Shown piece after piece: positions 17,891-25,731 of a DNA stretch of 64,000 nucleotides. Numbering within the stretch: position 1 is the first letter of the stretch; every line of letters starts with the position of its first letter. The position numbers and the translations under genes were made by a program. Under the pieces are notes generated by a model that was not told where the DNA came from, did no database searches, and saw nothing but the letters and a program-made list of their open reading frames with translations. The stretch comes from Natrinema hispanicum (lineage in GTDB: Archaea > Halobacteriota > Halobacteria > Halobacteriales > Natrialbaceae): the NCBI RefSeq assembly GCF_900111485.1, contig NZ_FOIC01000002.1, forward strand, positions 186,001 to 250,000, read 5' to 3'.

Positions 17891-18405
17891 GCGCTCGGCC
17901 CCCGCTGATAGCTCGCGAGCCCGCCGGGGTGTCCCTGCGGATTCTCGATGCCGACCAATTCCCCACCCGTCGGCGAGGCATACAGCGCCAGCAAGAGATC
18001 GTTGACGACATAGTAGCGGACCCGTTCGCTTGCCGTTCCGGTTGGGTCCTCATCGGCGGTGTCCACATCGAGATTCCGAAGGACCTGCTCGCGATCAGTC
18101 ACCGACAGCGCCACAAACGGCTCGTCGTACCAGAACGTCGCGTTGTCATCCAGCTCCGTGACCGCCTCATCCAGACCGGCGACGTGTGTCGGGTCCTCGA
18201 GTCGGCCCTCGAGGAACGTCTCGACGAACGTCGCCGTGCCGGAGACCTCGCTCGGGTAGACGACGTCAGCGGCTGCGACCAGCGTCTCACGGAGCCGATC
18301 GACGTCGACCGGCTCGGATCCGGGCGGGGCCACACAGCCCGACAGCGTCCCACCGACGCCGAGTGCAGCCAGCGCGGCAACCGCGTCTCGCCTGGTCAGC
18401 TTCAT
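17887..18405 (-). CDS. Gluconate 2-dehydrogenase subunit 3 family protein (Tat-exported small subunit)
   Basis: 172 residues with a twin-arginine signal (R5-R6) and lipobox-like SGC at C24. In bacterial membrane sugar dehydrogenases this small subunit carries the folded FAD subunit across the membrane through Tat. It is the first gene of the operon and is coupled to the GMC gene by ATGA. An iron box lies between the TATA element (aatatatgg, about 18431-18438) and the ATG. The pair is likely an extracytoplasmic sugar-oxidising complex anchored to the membrane. Confidence 0.85.
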   Translation of the reverse strand: MKLTRRDAVAALAALGVGGTLSGCVAPPGSEPVDVDRLRETLVAAADVVYPSEVSGTATFVETFLEGRLEDPTHVAGLDEAVTELDDNATFWYDEPFVALSVTDREQVLRNLDVDTADEDPTGTASERVRYYVVNDLLLALYASPTGGELVGIENPQGHPGGLASYQRGPSA

Positions 18406-18412
18406 TGGAGAG

Positions 18413-18430
18413 GATTAGGTAAGCCTAAAC
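18413..18430 (-). promoter_or_regulatory. Iron-box-like operator 5 (dehydrogenase operon promoter)
   Basis: GATTAGGTAAGCCTAAAC keeps the core TTAGG-N4-CCTAA. On the minus strand it lies just after the TATA element and before the start codon at 18405, so it overlaps the expected transcription start of the dehydrogenase operon. Confidence 0.65.
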
Positions 18431-18500
18431 CATATATTCGTTGGAACGGAACGGTCGTTGCCGACGGAACGCGTCCCGTCACGAACCGCGACGGCGTCGG

Positions 18501-19214
18501 TCAGACTGTCTCGACTGGCTCGATCAGCGACGGCTCGTCAGTTGCCGGATCGTTCACTGCCGTCGAGACCGGCTCCGCACACATCCCGTCGGCCGGAAGC
18601 GGCTCGAGGACGTCGTGGCCGGCTTCACCTGTCAACCACCGCCGCTCGGTATCAGGCTCGAGAATCACCGCCATCCGATGATGAAGGTCCGCGACGAGGT
18701 CGTTCGGCTCCGTGGTGACGATGGTAAACGTCTCGAGAGGGCCGGTATCGGTCCCGTCGGCGACGCCGCCACCGAAGGCGTCGAGGCCGGCCTGGGTTGT
18801 CTCCGGCTCCCAGCGTTCCCAGAGGCCAGCCATCGCGAACACCCGGTCGTCGTCGAAGCTGACCCGATAGGGCTGTTTCCCCTCCGCAGTGTCGACCCAC
18901 TCATAGAAGCCGTCCGCAGGAACGAGACACCGGCGTTGCTCGTAGGCACCCCGGAAACTCGGCTTCTCAGCGACCGACTCGGCCCGCGCGTTGATCAGCC
19001 CGCCGCTGTCGTCGTCGGCCCACGACGGCACCAGCCCCCACTCGAGGCGTCGAATCGTCTCCGGCTGCTCGTTCGTGATCACCGGTAGCTGCTGTCCGGG
19101 TGCCATGTTATATCGCGGGCTGAAACTCGACGCGGCCCCGTCCTCGCGGAACCGGGCATCGAACCGCGCCTCGAGTTCGTCTTGCGCGACGACGAGCGTA
19201 TAGCGACCACACAT
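18501..19214 (-). CDS. SRAP-family protein (YedK/HMCES type, abasic-site DNA crosslinker)
   Basis: 237 residues. The start at 19214 is fixed by chemistry: the catalytic cysteine must be residue 2 (MCGRYTL), exposed after removal of Met1. N75 in NARAE with E79, and the LHHRMAVIL histidine complete the SRAP active site. The family protects abasic sites in single-stranded DNA by forming a thiazolidine crosslink. Length is slightly above the bacterial norm, with an acidic tail. Convergent with nothing close, divergent from the small gene at 19387. Confidence 0.93.
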   Translation of the reverse strand: MCGRYTLVVAQDELEARFDARFREDGAASSFSPRYNMAPGQQLPVITNEQPETIRRLEWGLVPSWADDDSGGLINARAESVAEKPSFRGAYEQRRCLVPADGFYEWVDTAEGKQPYRVSFDDDRVFAMAGLWERWEPETTQAGLDAFGGGVADGTDTGPLETFTIVTTEPNDLVADLHHRMAVILEPDTERRWLTGEAGHDVLEPLPADGMCAEPVSTAVNDPATDEPSLIEPVETV

Positions 19215-19386
19215 ATCCGTCCACTTGGGCCGTGAGGGCAAAGGTCATCCGCTCGAGCCGACTCGAGACGGGGAGGGCCGATATCGGCCCGGACGCGGTC
19301 GGTATGCAGTCCTTACCGCCAGGGATGGGGCTGGTACGGACCCTGTTACGATATCCCATCACAGTAGAGTTGTCGTCGGGGTCATC

Positions 19387-19500
19387 ATGGACGACCGATA
19401 CGAGATGGTGGTGTGTCAAAGCGGTACTCTGAAACTCAGAGATCCGGATGACCCCCACTGCTGGATTGCGACCGATTCCCCCGTGGAACTCGAGCAGTAA
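19387..19500 (+). CDS. Small 37-residue haloarchaeal-type protein
   Basis: The ATG at 19387 opens a 37-residue protein, MDDRYEMVVCQSGTLKLRD followed by PDDPHCWIATDSPVELEQ. The DPDDPxxWIAxDxPVEL ending resembles tails of very small conserved haloarchaeal proteins, but I cannot assign a function. The frame is open further upstream, but that part is Arg/Gly-rich and unlike the acidic local proteome. Expression is unproven. Confidence 0.5.
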   Translation: MDDRYEMVVCQSGTLKLRDPDDPHCWIATDSPVELEQ

Positions 19501-19630
19501 TCCAGCGCCTCCTTCGCGTACCCCTACCCGTTTGTCTCACTCGTCACACTCTCGGCGTCGACACTGTGTCGTACCAATGACAGATTGTAACTCCAGCGAC
19601 GCGTCGCTCGTAAGCGTTGAATTCGAAAAA

Positions 19631-19711
19631 CGCCAGGACTGGGATTTGAACCCAGAATCCCAAAGGGAACACGCTTTCCAGGCGTGCGCCTTACCGTTCG
19701 GCCATCCTGGC
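19631..19711 (-). tRNA. tRNA-Ser (anticodon GGA)
   Basis: On the minus strand the acceptor GCCAGGA (19711-19705) pairs with TCCTGGC, the anticodon stem CACGC/GCGTG holds the loop CTGGAAA (anticodon GGA), a long variable arm CCCTTTGGG-like follows, and the T-arm is CTGGG-TTCAAAT-CCCAG. The discriminator base is G, as expected for serine. CCA is not encoded. Confidence 0.97.
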
Positions 19712-19758
19712 TCAGGTTATCCTAACCACGTCCGTGGTTTAACCCTTACGAGATGCGA

Positions 19759-20004
19759 TCACTCCGTCGTGCGGTTGGCCGCCCACACAGCAAGCCGTGG
19801 CTCGAGCACATAGGCCCCACCAGCGACGGTACAGCCGACCAGCAACGCGAGCACCAACGCCTGCGTGATCGTCACGATCGGGGCGACAAGCAGCGTATAC
19901 CCCTGGACGCCGACCAGCACCGACAGGCAGCCGATAATGCCCCACAGCAGGGCCGACGTGGTGCGTGCCTCGAGTCCGAATAGCGCTGAAAGCGAGCCGG
20001 TCAC
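19759..20004 (-). CDS. Small membrane protein, unknown function
   Basis: 81 residues with two clear hydrophobic spans (about 17-38 and 44-66) and short polar ends. The likely start is a GTG at 20004, 15 bp after the ridA stop, so it is probably co-transcribed with ridA. I do not recognise a family beyond small haloarchaeal membrane proteins. Confidence 0.65.
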   Translation of the reverse strand: MTGSLSALFGLEARTTSALLWGIIGCLSVLVGVQGYTLLVAPIVTITQALVLALLVGCTVAGGAYVLEPRLAVWAANRTTE

Positions 20005-20019
20005 GGATTCGTCACCGCC

Positions 20020-20400
20020 TCACTCGAGGCTCGCGATCGCTTCGATTTCGATACCGACGCCCTTCGGGAGCGCACCGGCTTCGACGGCGCTTCTGGCCGG
20101 CGGCTCGTCGTCGAAGTAGTCGGCATAGGCCTCGTTCATCGCCTCGAAGTCGTCGATATCCGCGAGGAAGACAGTAGCCTTGAGGACATCGTCGGCCGAC
20201 GCACCTGCCTCCGCGAGGACTGCGTCGAGATTGGCAAGCGCCTGTTCGGTCTGGACCGCGATCGGCTCGTCGTCGAGCAACTCCCCGTCGGGCGTCAAGG
20301 GGATCTGTCCGGCGGTGAATACGAGCGAGTCGTTGCTGGTCGCTTGACTGTACGCACCGACCGCAGCGGGGGCCTCGTCGGTTTCGATGATGCGTTTCAT
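20020..20400 (-). CDS. ridA: RidA-family enamine/imine deaminase
   Basis: 126 residues, normal length. It has the RidA core: GAYSQAT near 16-22, FTAGQIPLTPDGEL, and the conserved arginine in the late PARSAVEAGALPKG region. RidA hydrolyses reactive 2-iminobutanoate and 2-iminopropanoate released by PLP enzymes. Its upstream neighbour on the same strand is threonine deaminase, the main source of 2-iminobutanoate, only 53 bp away, which strongly supports the role. Confidence 0.95.
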   Translation of the reverse strand: MKRIIETDEAPAAVGAYSQATSNDSLVFTAGQIPLTPDGELLDDEPIAVQTEQALANLDAVLAEAGASADDVLKATVFLADIDDFEAMNEAYADYFDDEPPARSAVEAGALPKGVGIEIEAIASLE

Positions 20401-20453
20401 ATCCCACGTCTCGGCCGGCGTTGGCTTAAAACGGAGTGGAACGGGGACCGCAC

Positions 20454-21665
20454 TCAGGCCAGCACGTCGACTTTGTAGCCCGCCTCACGGAGGTCGGCGA
20501 GGAACGCGTCGACGTGGTCGGGACCGCGCATCTCGAGTTCGATCTCGACTTCGGTGTCGCTCATCTCGACCTCGCGGGAGGTCCGGTCGTGGTGGATCGC
20601 GTAGATGTTCGCCCGATGGGCAGTGAAGATGTCCAGCAGGTCCTCGAGCGCGCCCGGTCGATCCTTCAGGACGGTCCGGATCTTCAGATACCGGCCGGTC
20701 TCGACCAGCCCGCGGACGATGACGTTCGTGAGCGTGTTGAGGTCGATGTTCCCACCGCACAGTGCGGGGACGATGATCTCGTCCTCATCGTAGTCGAACG
20801 CCTCGAAGAGGACGGCCGCAAGCGGAACCGCGCCTGCACCCTCGACGAGGGTCTTCGAGCGCTCGAGCAAGTAGACCAGCGCGACGGCGATCTCGGAATC
20901 GGAGACGGTGACGACCTCGTCGACGTACTCCTGAATGTGAGGGAAGGTCTGCTCGCCGATGCTGCGGGTCGCGATCCCGTCGGCGATCGTATCGACCCCG
21001 TCGATCGAGACGCGTTCGCCCTTTTCAAGTGAGGGCGCTGCGCTCGAGGCACCTTCGGCCTGTACCCCGATGACACGTGTGTCCGGTTTCTGTTCTTTGA
21101 CCGCGGTCGCGATGCCGCTGATGAGCCCGCCGCCGCCGATCGGGACGACGACCGTCTCGACGTCGGGGCAGTCCTCGACAATCTCGAGGCCGATCGTCCC
21201 CTGTCCGGCCATTACGTACTCGTCGTCGAAGGCGTGGACGTAGGTTCGGCCCTCCTCGCGTTCGATCTCGTGGGCGCGTTCGGCGGCTTCGTTGTAGTCC
21301 CGGCCCGCGAGAACGACCTCGGCACCGTAGCTTTTGGTCGCTTTGACCTTCGAGATCGGCGCGTACTCGGGCATGACGATCTTCGAGTCGACGCCCGATC
21401 GCGTGGCCGCAAGCGCGACTCCCTGTGCGTGGTTGCCAGCGCTCGCGGTGACGACACCGGCTTCCTTTTGTTCCTCGGAGAGTGTCGCGATCCGGTTTGT
21501 CGCCCCACGGATCTTGAACGCCCCCGTTCGCTGGAAGTTCTCCAGTTTGAGATAGATCTCGGCTCCAGTCATCGCCGAATAGGTGTGTGAATGCTCGAGG
21601 GGCGTCTGCCGGGAGGTCTCCCGGACCCGCTCGCGCGCCTCGAGAATATCCGCGAGTTCGAGCAT
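20454..21665 (-). CDS. ilvA: Threonine ammonia-lyase (threonine deaminase)
   Basis: 403 residues. The PLP-binding lysine is K51 in GAFKIRGA, and SAGNHAQG and the glycine-rich GGGGLISG phosphate loop are intact. A C-terminal ACT-like domain (about 325-403) suggests allosteric control. It converts threonine to 2-oxobutanoate plus ammonia for isoleucine synthesis, or for threonine breakdown. The length with one ACT domain fits the short catabolic-type layout common in archaea. ridA follows directly. Confidence 0.95.
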   Translation of the reverse strand: MLELADILEARERVRETSRQTPLEHSHTYSAMTGAEIYLKLENFQRTGAFKIRGATNRIATLSEEQKEAGVVTASAGNHAQGVALAATRSGVDSKIVMPEYAPISKVKATKSYGAEVVLAGRDYNEAAERAHEIEREEGRTYVHAFDDEYVMAGQGTIGLEIVEDCPDVETVVVPIGGGGLISGIATAVKEQKPDTRVIGVQAEGASSAAPSLEKGERVSIDGVDTIADGIATRSIGEQTFPHIQEYVDEVVTVSDSEIAVALVYLLERSKTLVEGAGAVPLAAVLFEAFDYDEDEIIVPALCGGNIDLNTLTNVIVRGLVETGRYLKIRTVLKDRPGALEDLLDIFTAHRANIYAIHHDRTSREVEMSDTEVEIELEMRGPDHVDAFLADLREAGYKVDVLA

Positions 21666-21699
21666 ACACCTGTCTACTCGGCGTGGGGTGTAAGGATTA

Positions 21700-21845
21700 C
21701 TGTCGGAGAGCGGGGAGCCGTTCCGGGCCCACCGTCGTCCCCCAACAGGAATGTGCTACGGCACGTAGCACGACAGGGAATACAGGGAATGCACGGCGTG
21801 TGACGTGCGAATGGAGAAGGGGACCCAGAGTATATAAATCTCATG
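21700..21845 (-). ncRNA. Candidate structured RNA or leader region
   Basis: The 252-bp gap between ilvA and the next gene holds no plausible protein. It contains a strong TATA-like gtatataaat (about 21829-21838), readable on either strand. Downstream on the minus strand are a possible GCACG/CGTGC stem and a perfect hairpin, GTGCTACG-GCA-CGTAGCAC, at 21753-21771. A small RNA of roughly 100 nt ending before ilvA is possible. Without expression data this is tentative. Confidence 0.3.
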
Positions 21846-21917
21846 CACCCGCGGCGAAAGTGAAACCGCAAGCAAGCGGCGGGTTAGAGCAGACGTCAGA
21901 CGAAGGACAGACAGACG

Positions 21918-22331
21918 TCATTCGATCTCCCGGACCACGACGACCCGCCATGAAACGACGCGTCGGACGCGGTCGCGAAACGGGCCATCCCCCGGCCACG
22001 TCACGTCGACGTCGAGTCGCTCAGGGTCGCCGACGTACACCCAGCAGCGATCGTCCGCGTCTTCCACACCGCTTCCGGCTGCCACCGCGACGCGCACGTA
22101 AAGTCCGCTGTCGACGCCTTCGTATCGGTCGAGGCGCTCGAGGCCCGCGTCGTCGACCGCGAGCAGCCGTCCGTCGACGCTGCCTCCAGGTGCGAGCGTC
22201 GGATATCGGCCGTCGACCCGATGACACCCCTCGAGGGTTGCGCGGCCGGCGAACTCGTACTGGCTGCTGTCACCGAGGACGGTCGCGACTTGCTCGGGAT
22301 CGGTCAGCGTTCCGTAGACGAAGACGAACAC
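21918..22331 (-). CDS. Gamma-glutamylcyclotransferase-like (AIG2 fold) protein
   Basis: 137 residues with the N-terminal FVYGTLTDP motif at 4-12, GRYPTLAPGG and a later LDRYEGVDSGLYVR segment, which form the active-site cavity of the gamma-glutamylcyclotransferase family. Members release 5-oxoproline from gamma-glutamyl amino acids or amines. The haloarchaeal substrate is unknown (gamma-glutamylcysteine is the main thiol in this group). Ends in a basic VRRVVSWRVVVVREIE tail. Divergent from the surface-protein gene at 22446. Confidence 0.85.
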   Translation of the reverse strand: MFVFVYGTLTDPEQVATVLGDSSQYEFAGRATLEGCHRVDGRYPTLAPGGSVDGRLLAVDDAGLERLDRYEGVDSGLYVRVAVAAGSGVEDADDRCWVYVGDPERLDVDVTWPGDGPFRDRVRRVVSWRVVVVREIE

Positions 22332-22445
22332 GGTGGTCCGTTTCAGCGCCAGCGCCTTGCTCGTACTGCTCCAGTCTCGGCACGCGAACAGTCATTCTAT
22401 CGTGACTACACAAAGCACTTATACAAGTGGTGTGCGCACGATGAT

Positions 22446-23519
22446 ATGAATCGCGAGTCCCTCCTGGCCATTGCGACACTCGTGGTCGTGACCGGGGCGG
22501 TCACGACCCTGGCGCTCACTGGAGCGGTGTCCGATCCCAGCGAGCCCGAGACGGCCGCTGATGTCGAGCACACCGGCCACGTGTCGCTGGCCGAAATCAC
22601 GATCAGCGCCGACGAGGTCACCGGCGGCACCGCCACCCTGGCCGTCGATACGTACCTCGAGCACCGTGGCGATCCCGTCACGAACGTCACCGTCGTCCAT
22701 CGCGCGACCGACACCAAGACCGGTCTCGTCGAGAACACCACCGAACGGGACGTCGAGACGCTGGCCGACGGCTCCGAAGTCGTTGTCACGGATACGGTGT
22801 CGGTCCCCCGCAAGAGCAGCTACGAGATCGAGACGTTCGTCTATCGAAACGGCACTCGTACCGATTCGACCAGCCATACTGTCGACGGCGTCGACGCGCT
22901 GACGCCCGCGTACGCTGCCACTGACGTCGAGTTCCACCGCTTCGGCGGCGACGCTGGCGGGAGCCCCGCGGACATCCCCGCGATCGGCTACTCGATCGAC
23001 TCGACGACCGCCAAGACGGCCACGCTGGAGGTCAGCAGCTATCTCACCAATACCGGCGACGTCGCCGAACGTGACCTCGAGCTCGAAGTGAACGCCCGCC
23101 AGGCAGCGTCGAACGTCATCGCAGACTCCGCGACCGTCGAGCTGTCGACGATCGAGCCCGGGAAAACCGCGTCACCGACCGTTGCGCTCGATGTCCCAGA
23201 GGGGCACGACTACTACCTCGATGCGATCCTCTGGCGGGACGGGACGATCGTCCGGACGAACCGCGCCGCTGCCAACCTCGGCTCCGGGTCGCTGTCCGTC
23301 AACGAAACAGCCAGTGAAACCGGACTCGAAGTAAGTGACTTTGCCAGCAGTTCCGACGATTATAGCGCGGCAGCCGACAGCAGCACCGAAACTGACAGCG
23401 ATGCCGAACGTGCGGACGCGAGTGCTGAGTCGAGTGGGGACGGAACACCTGGATTCGGGATCGCCGTCACCGCTGTTGCAGTCCTCGCCACGATCGCGCT
23501 TGCACGGAGGTTCCAATGA
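22446..23519 (+). CDS. Secreted surface protein with PGF-CTERM-like anchor
   Basis: 357 residues. A short signal-anchor (about 6-27) is followed by two repeated beta-rich domains of about 130 residues, rich in Thr/Asp/Val, as in DUF7490-type haloarchaeal proteins. A Ser/Asp/Ala linker precedes TPGFG, a hydrophobic stretch and RRF at the end, the PGF-CTERM layout recognised by archaeosortase A. It is likely cell-wall or lipid anchored. The ATG at 22446 fits a TATA element (acttatac, about 22417-22425). The next gene overlaps by 4 bp. Confidence 0.8.
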   Translation: MNRESLLAIATLVVVTGAVTTLALTGAVSDPSEPETAADVEHTGHVSLAEITISADEVTGGTATLAVDTYLEHRGDPVTNVTVVHRATDTKTGLVENTTERDVETLADGSEVVVTDTVSVPRKSSYEIETFVYRNGTRTDSTSHTVDGVDALTPAYAATDVEFHRFGGDAGGSPADIPAIGYSIDSTTAKTATLEVSSYLTNTGDVAERDLELEVNARQAASNVIADSATVELSTIEPGKTASPTVALDVPEGHDYYLDAILWRDGTIVRTNRAAANLGSGSLSVNETASETGLEVSDFASSSDDYSAAADSSTETDSDAERADASAESSGDGTPGFGIAVTAVAVLATIALARRFQ

Positions 23520-23854
23520 CTGATACATCGACACAGCCGACGACCGACACTGACCAGCCGACCGAGCAACAGCCACACCAGCGCGATGGCGCTCAGACGG
23601 CAGCCAAATCGAACGCCATCAGCGGATTCGATCCACGCTCCAACGAGATCCACCGCTATCTCGCCTGGGGCGCACTCGCCGTCTGCTCGCTGGTGGCCGT
23701 GTTCGCCCTGTTTCAGTTCTACGGGAGCGTTACCAGCACCATCGAGCTCTGGGTCGATCCCAAGTTCCAGCCGCCGATCCGCGCCGCGTTCAACCTCGCC
23801 GTCCTCCTGACGTCACTGATCGGCATCTCGCTGCTCGTTCGCGAGCTGAAGTGA
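23516..23854 (+). CDS. Small membrane protein coupled to the surface protein
   Basis: 112 residues: a polar Thr/Gln/Asp N-terminus (about 40 residues), then two membrane spans (about 48-70 and 90-108). Its ATG overlaps the preceding stop (ATGA), so the two are translated together and may work together at the membrane. I do not recognise a biochemical function. Confidence 0.75.
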   Translation: MTDTSTQPTTDTDQPTEQQPHQRDGAQTAAKSNAISGFDPRSNEIHRYLAWGALAVCSLVAVFALFQFYGSVTSTIELWVDPKFQPPIRAAFNLAVLLTSLIGISLLVRELK

Positions 23855-24008
23855 CCGGCTGCGAGCGGGAATCAAACCGTTCTGCCGTTCGTGTCGTTTG
23901 TAACGAGCGGCGGCGCTCACAGTCACGCGGGCCCGCGATCACCAACGCGTCGCTCTCGATCGGTGTGACAGACGGAAACTGAAGACAGAAAACGCGACTG
24001 AAACGGCG

Positions 24009-25157
24009 TTACCGTTCCTCGATCGGAACGAACTCCTGGTCCTCCGGGCCGGTGTAGCGGGCGCGCGGACGGATGAGACGGTTGTCCTCCTGGTACTCGA
24101 GGACGTGGGCGATCCAGCCGCCGGCGCGGCTCATCGCGAAGATGGGCGTGTACATGTCGATCGGGATGCCGAGCTGGTAGTAGACCGAGCCCGAGTAGAA
24201 GTCGACGTTGGGGGCGATGCCCTTCTCGGTGAGCCCCTTTTCCTCGGAGAGGTACTGTTCGATGGTGGTGGTGTACTTGTACCACTTGCTTTCGCCGTTG
24301 TTGGCGAGTTCCTCGCTGCGCTCTTGGAGGATCTTCGCGCGGGGGTCTTTGACGTTGTAGACGCGGTGGCCGAAGCCGGGGATGCGCCGCCCTTCTTCAG
24401 TGGCTTGCTCGACCCACTCGCGGTGGTCTAAGTCGCTCTCGTCGATCTCGATCAAGACCTCCATGACGTCCTGGTTCGCACCGCCGTGGAGCGGACCGGA
24501 GAGGGCGCTGATGCCGCCGGTGACGGCGCTGTAGATGTCGGCCATCGTCGAGCCGATAACCATCGACGTAAACGTCGAGGCGTTCAGGCCGTGGTCGGCG
24601 TGGAGGATGAGCGCCTGATCGAACGTCTCGGCGGCGATGTCGTCGGGCATCTCGCCGGTCAGCATGTAGAGGAAGTTCGCCGCGAGCCCGAGGTCGGGGT
24701 GGGGATCGACCGGCTCCTCGCCGAGTCGGTAGCGCTCGAAGGCCGCGAGCGCGGTCGGGATCTTGGCCGTGATCCGACGACCCTTCCGGAGCGTCGCCTC
24801 GAGGTCGTCTGGGTCGGCGTCTGTTTCGGGTTCAGTGGCCGAGAACATCGAGACTGCAGTTCGCAGCGCCGCCATCGGCTGTTCGTCGGCCGCGGCGAGC
24901 CGTTCCATCGTCGCGAGGACGTCCTCACTGACCTCGCGTTCTTCCATGAGCGCGTCTGCAAACGGCTCGAGTTCGTCTTCGGTCGGGAGGTGACCGTTCC
25001 AGAGCAAGTACAGAACTTCCTCGTAGCTCGCGCCGCGCGCGAGGTCCTCGATCGTGTAGCCGCGATAGATCAGCCGGCCCGCATCGCCGTCGATCGAGCT
25101 GAGTCCCGATTCAGCGACTAACACACCCTCGAGCCCTTTCTTGAGGTCGTCAGACAT
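24009..25157 (-). CDS. citZ: Citrate synthase
   Basis: 382 residues, type of the small archaeal/Gram-positive enzymes. Catalytic H224 (GPLHGG), H264 (PGFGHRVY) and D319 (NVDFYSG) are all present. It condenses oxaloacetate and acetyl-CoA to citrate, the first TCA step. Aconitase is encoded at 43756. A TATA-like element at about 25184 lies 27 bp before the start. Methylcitrate synthase activity is possible because the families overlap. Confidence 0.95.
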   Translation of the reverse strand: MSDDLKKGLEGVLVAESGLSSIDGDAGRLIYRGYTIEDLARGASYEEVLYLLWNGHLPTEDELEPFADALMEEREVSEDVLATMERLAAADEQPMAALRTAVSMFSATEPETDADPDDLEATLRKGRRITAKIPTALAAFERYRLGEEPVDPHPDLGLAANFLYMLTGEMPDDIAAETFDQALILHADHGLNASTFTSMVIGSTMADIYSAVTGGISALSGPLHGGANQDVMEVLIEIDESDLDHREWVEQATEEGRRIPGFGHRVYNVKDPRAKILQERSEELANNGESKWYKYTTTIEQYLSEEKGLTEKGIAPNVDFYSGSVYYQLGIPIDMYTPIFAMSRAGGWIAHVLEYQEDNRLIRPRARYTGPEDQEFVPIEER

Positions 25158-25405
25158 ACTCAGGGATTTCGGACCCTAATGGAAAAGTATTATCGTTTGG
25201 TCGGTGTCGGATGATAGCACGCCAAATCGCTGGCTGGCATTACCTTTTCACTCGAGAGTAAAGTGCGTTTCCGAATTGTAGTGGACAAACAGTCAGTTAT
25301 GCGACGCTGTTGACCGGCACTGGTTGACAATCGGTCACATCCTGTGAGATTCACCCAGCGATGGCTACGACCCGAGTTCGTTCAGCGACCCCAGGAGACG
25401 AGCAG

Positions 25406-25609
25406 TCAGCAATCGCGTGTGCGCGTCGCTGTCCGATCCGTTGGCTCGAGGAGGTCGTCGGTCGAAGAGCGGTCTCCAGCGTCACACCGCTCGACCGGCG
25501 AATGGCCCGTCTCGACGAAATGGTCGATCATCGCGCGGCTCAGTGCAACCGCGTCGTCCCCCTTGGTCCGATACTGCCACTCACACTCACCACAGTACGC
25601 GCTCGGCAC
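25406..25609 (-). CDS. Small putative zinc-binding protein
   Basis: 67 residues from a GTG at 25609. The pattern CGEC followed after about 25 residues by DHFVETGH gives C-x2-C and H-x6-H, a likely zinc site of the small haloarchaeal C2H2 type. I chose the GTG because a TATA-like gatttatcc lies 26 bp upstream. The frame could also start at a TTG ten codons earlier. Function is unknown. Divergent from the sulfatase gene. Confidence 0.55.
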   Translation of the reverse strand: MPSAYCGECEWQYRTKGDDAVALSRAMIDHFVETGHSPVERCDAGDRSSTDDLLEPTDRTATRTRDC

Positions 25610-25731
25610 GTTTTCCCCATCGAACGGTGGATAAATCAACGGTTGGGTTCATACGGCGGCGTCTTATGATCCCTGTCGAGCGGCCACGTTCAGGTTACAC
25701 CATTAACTACAGGGTCGGTGTACGATGCGTG

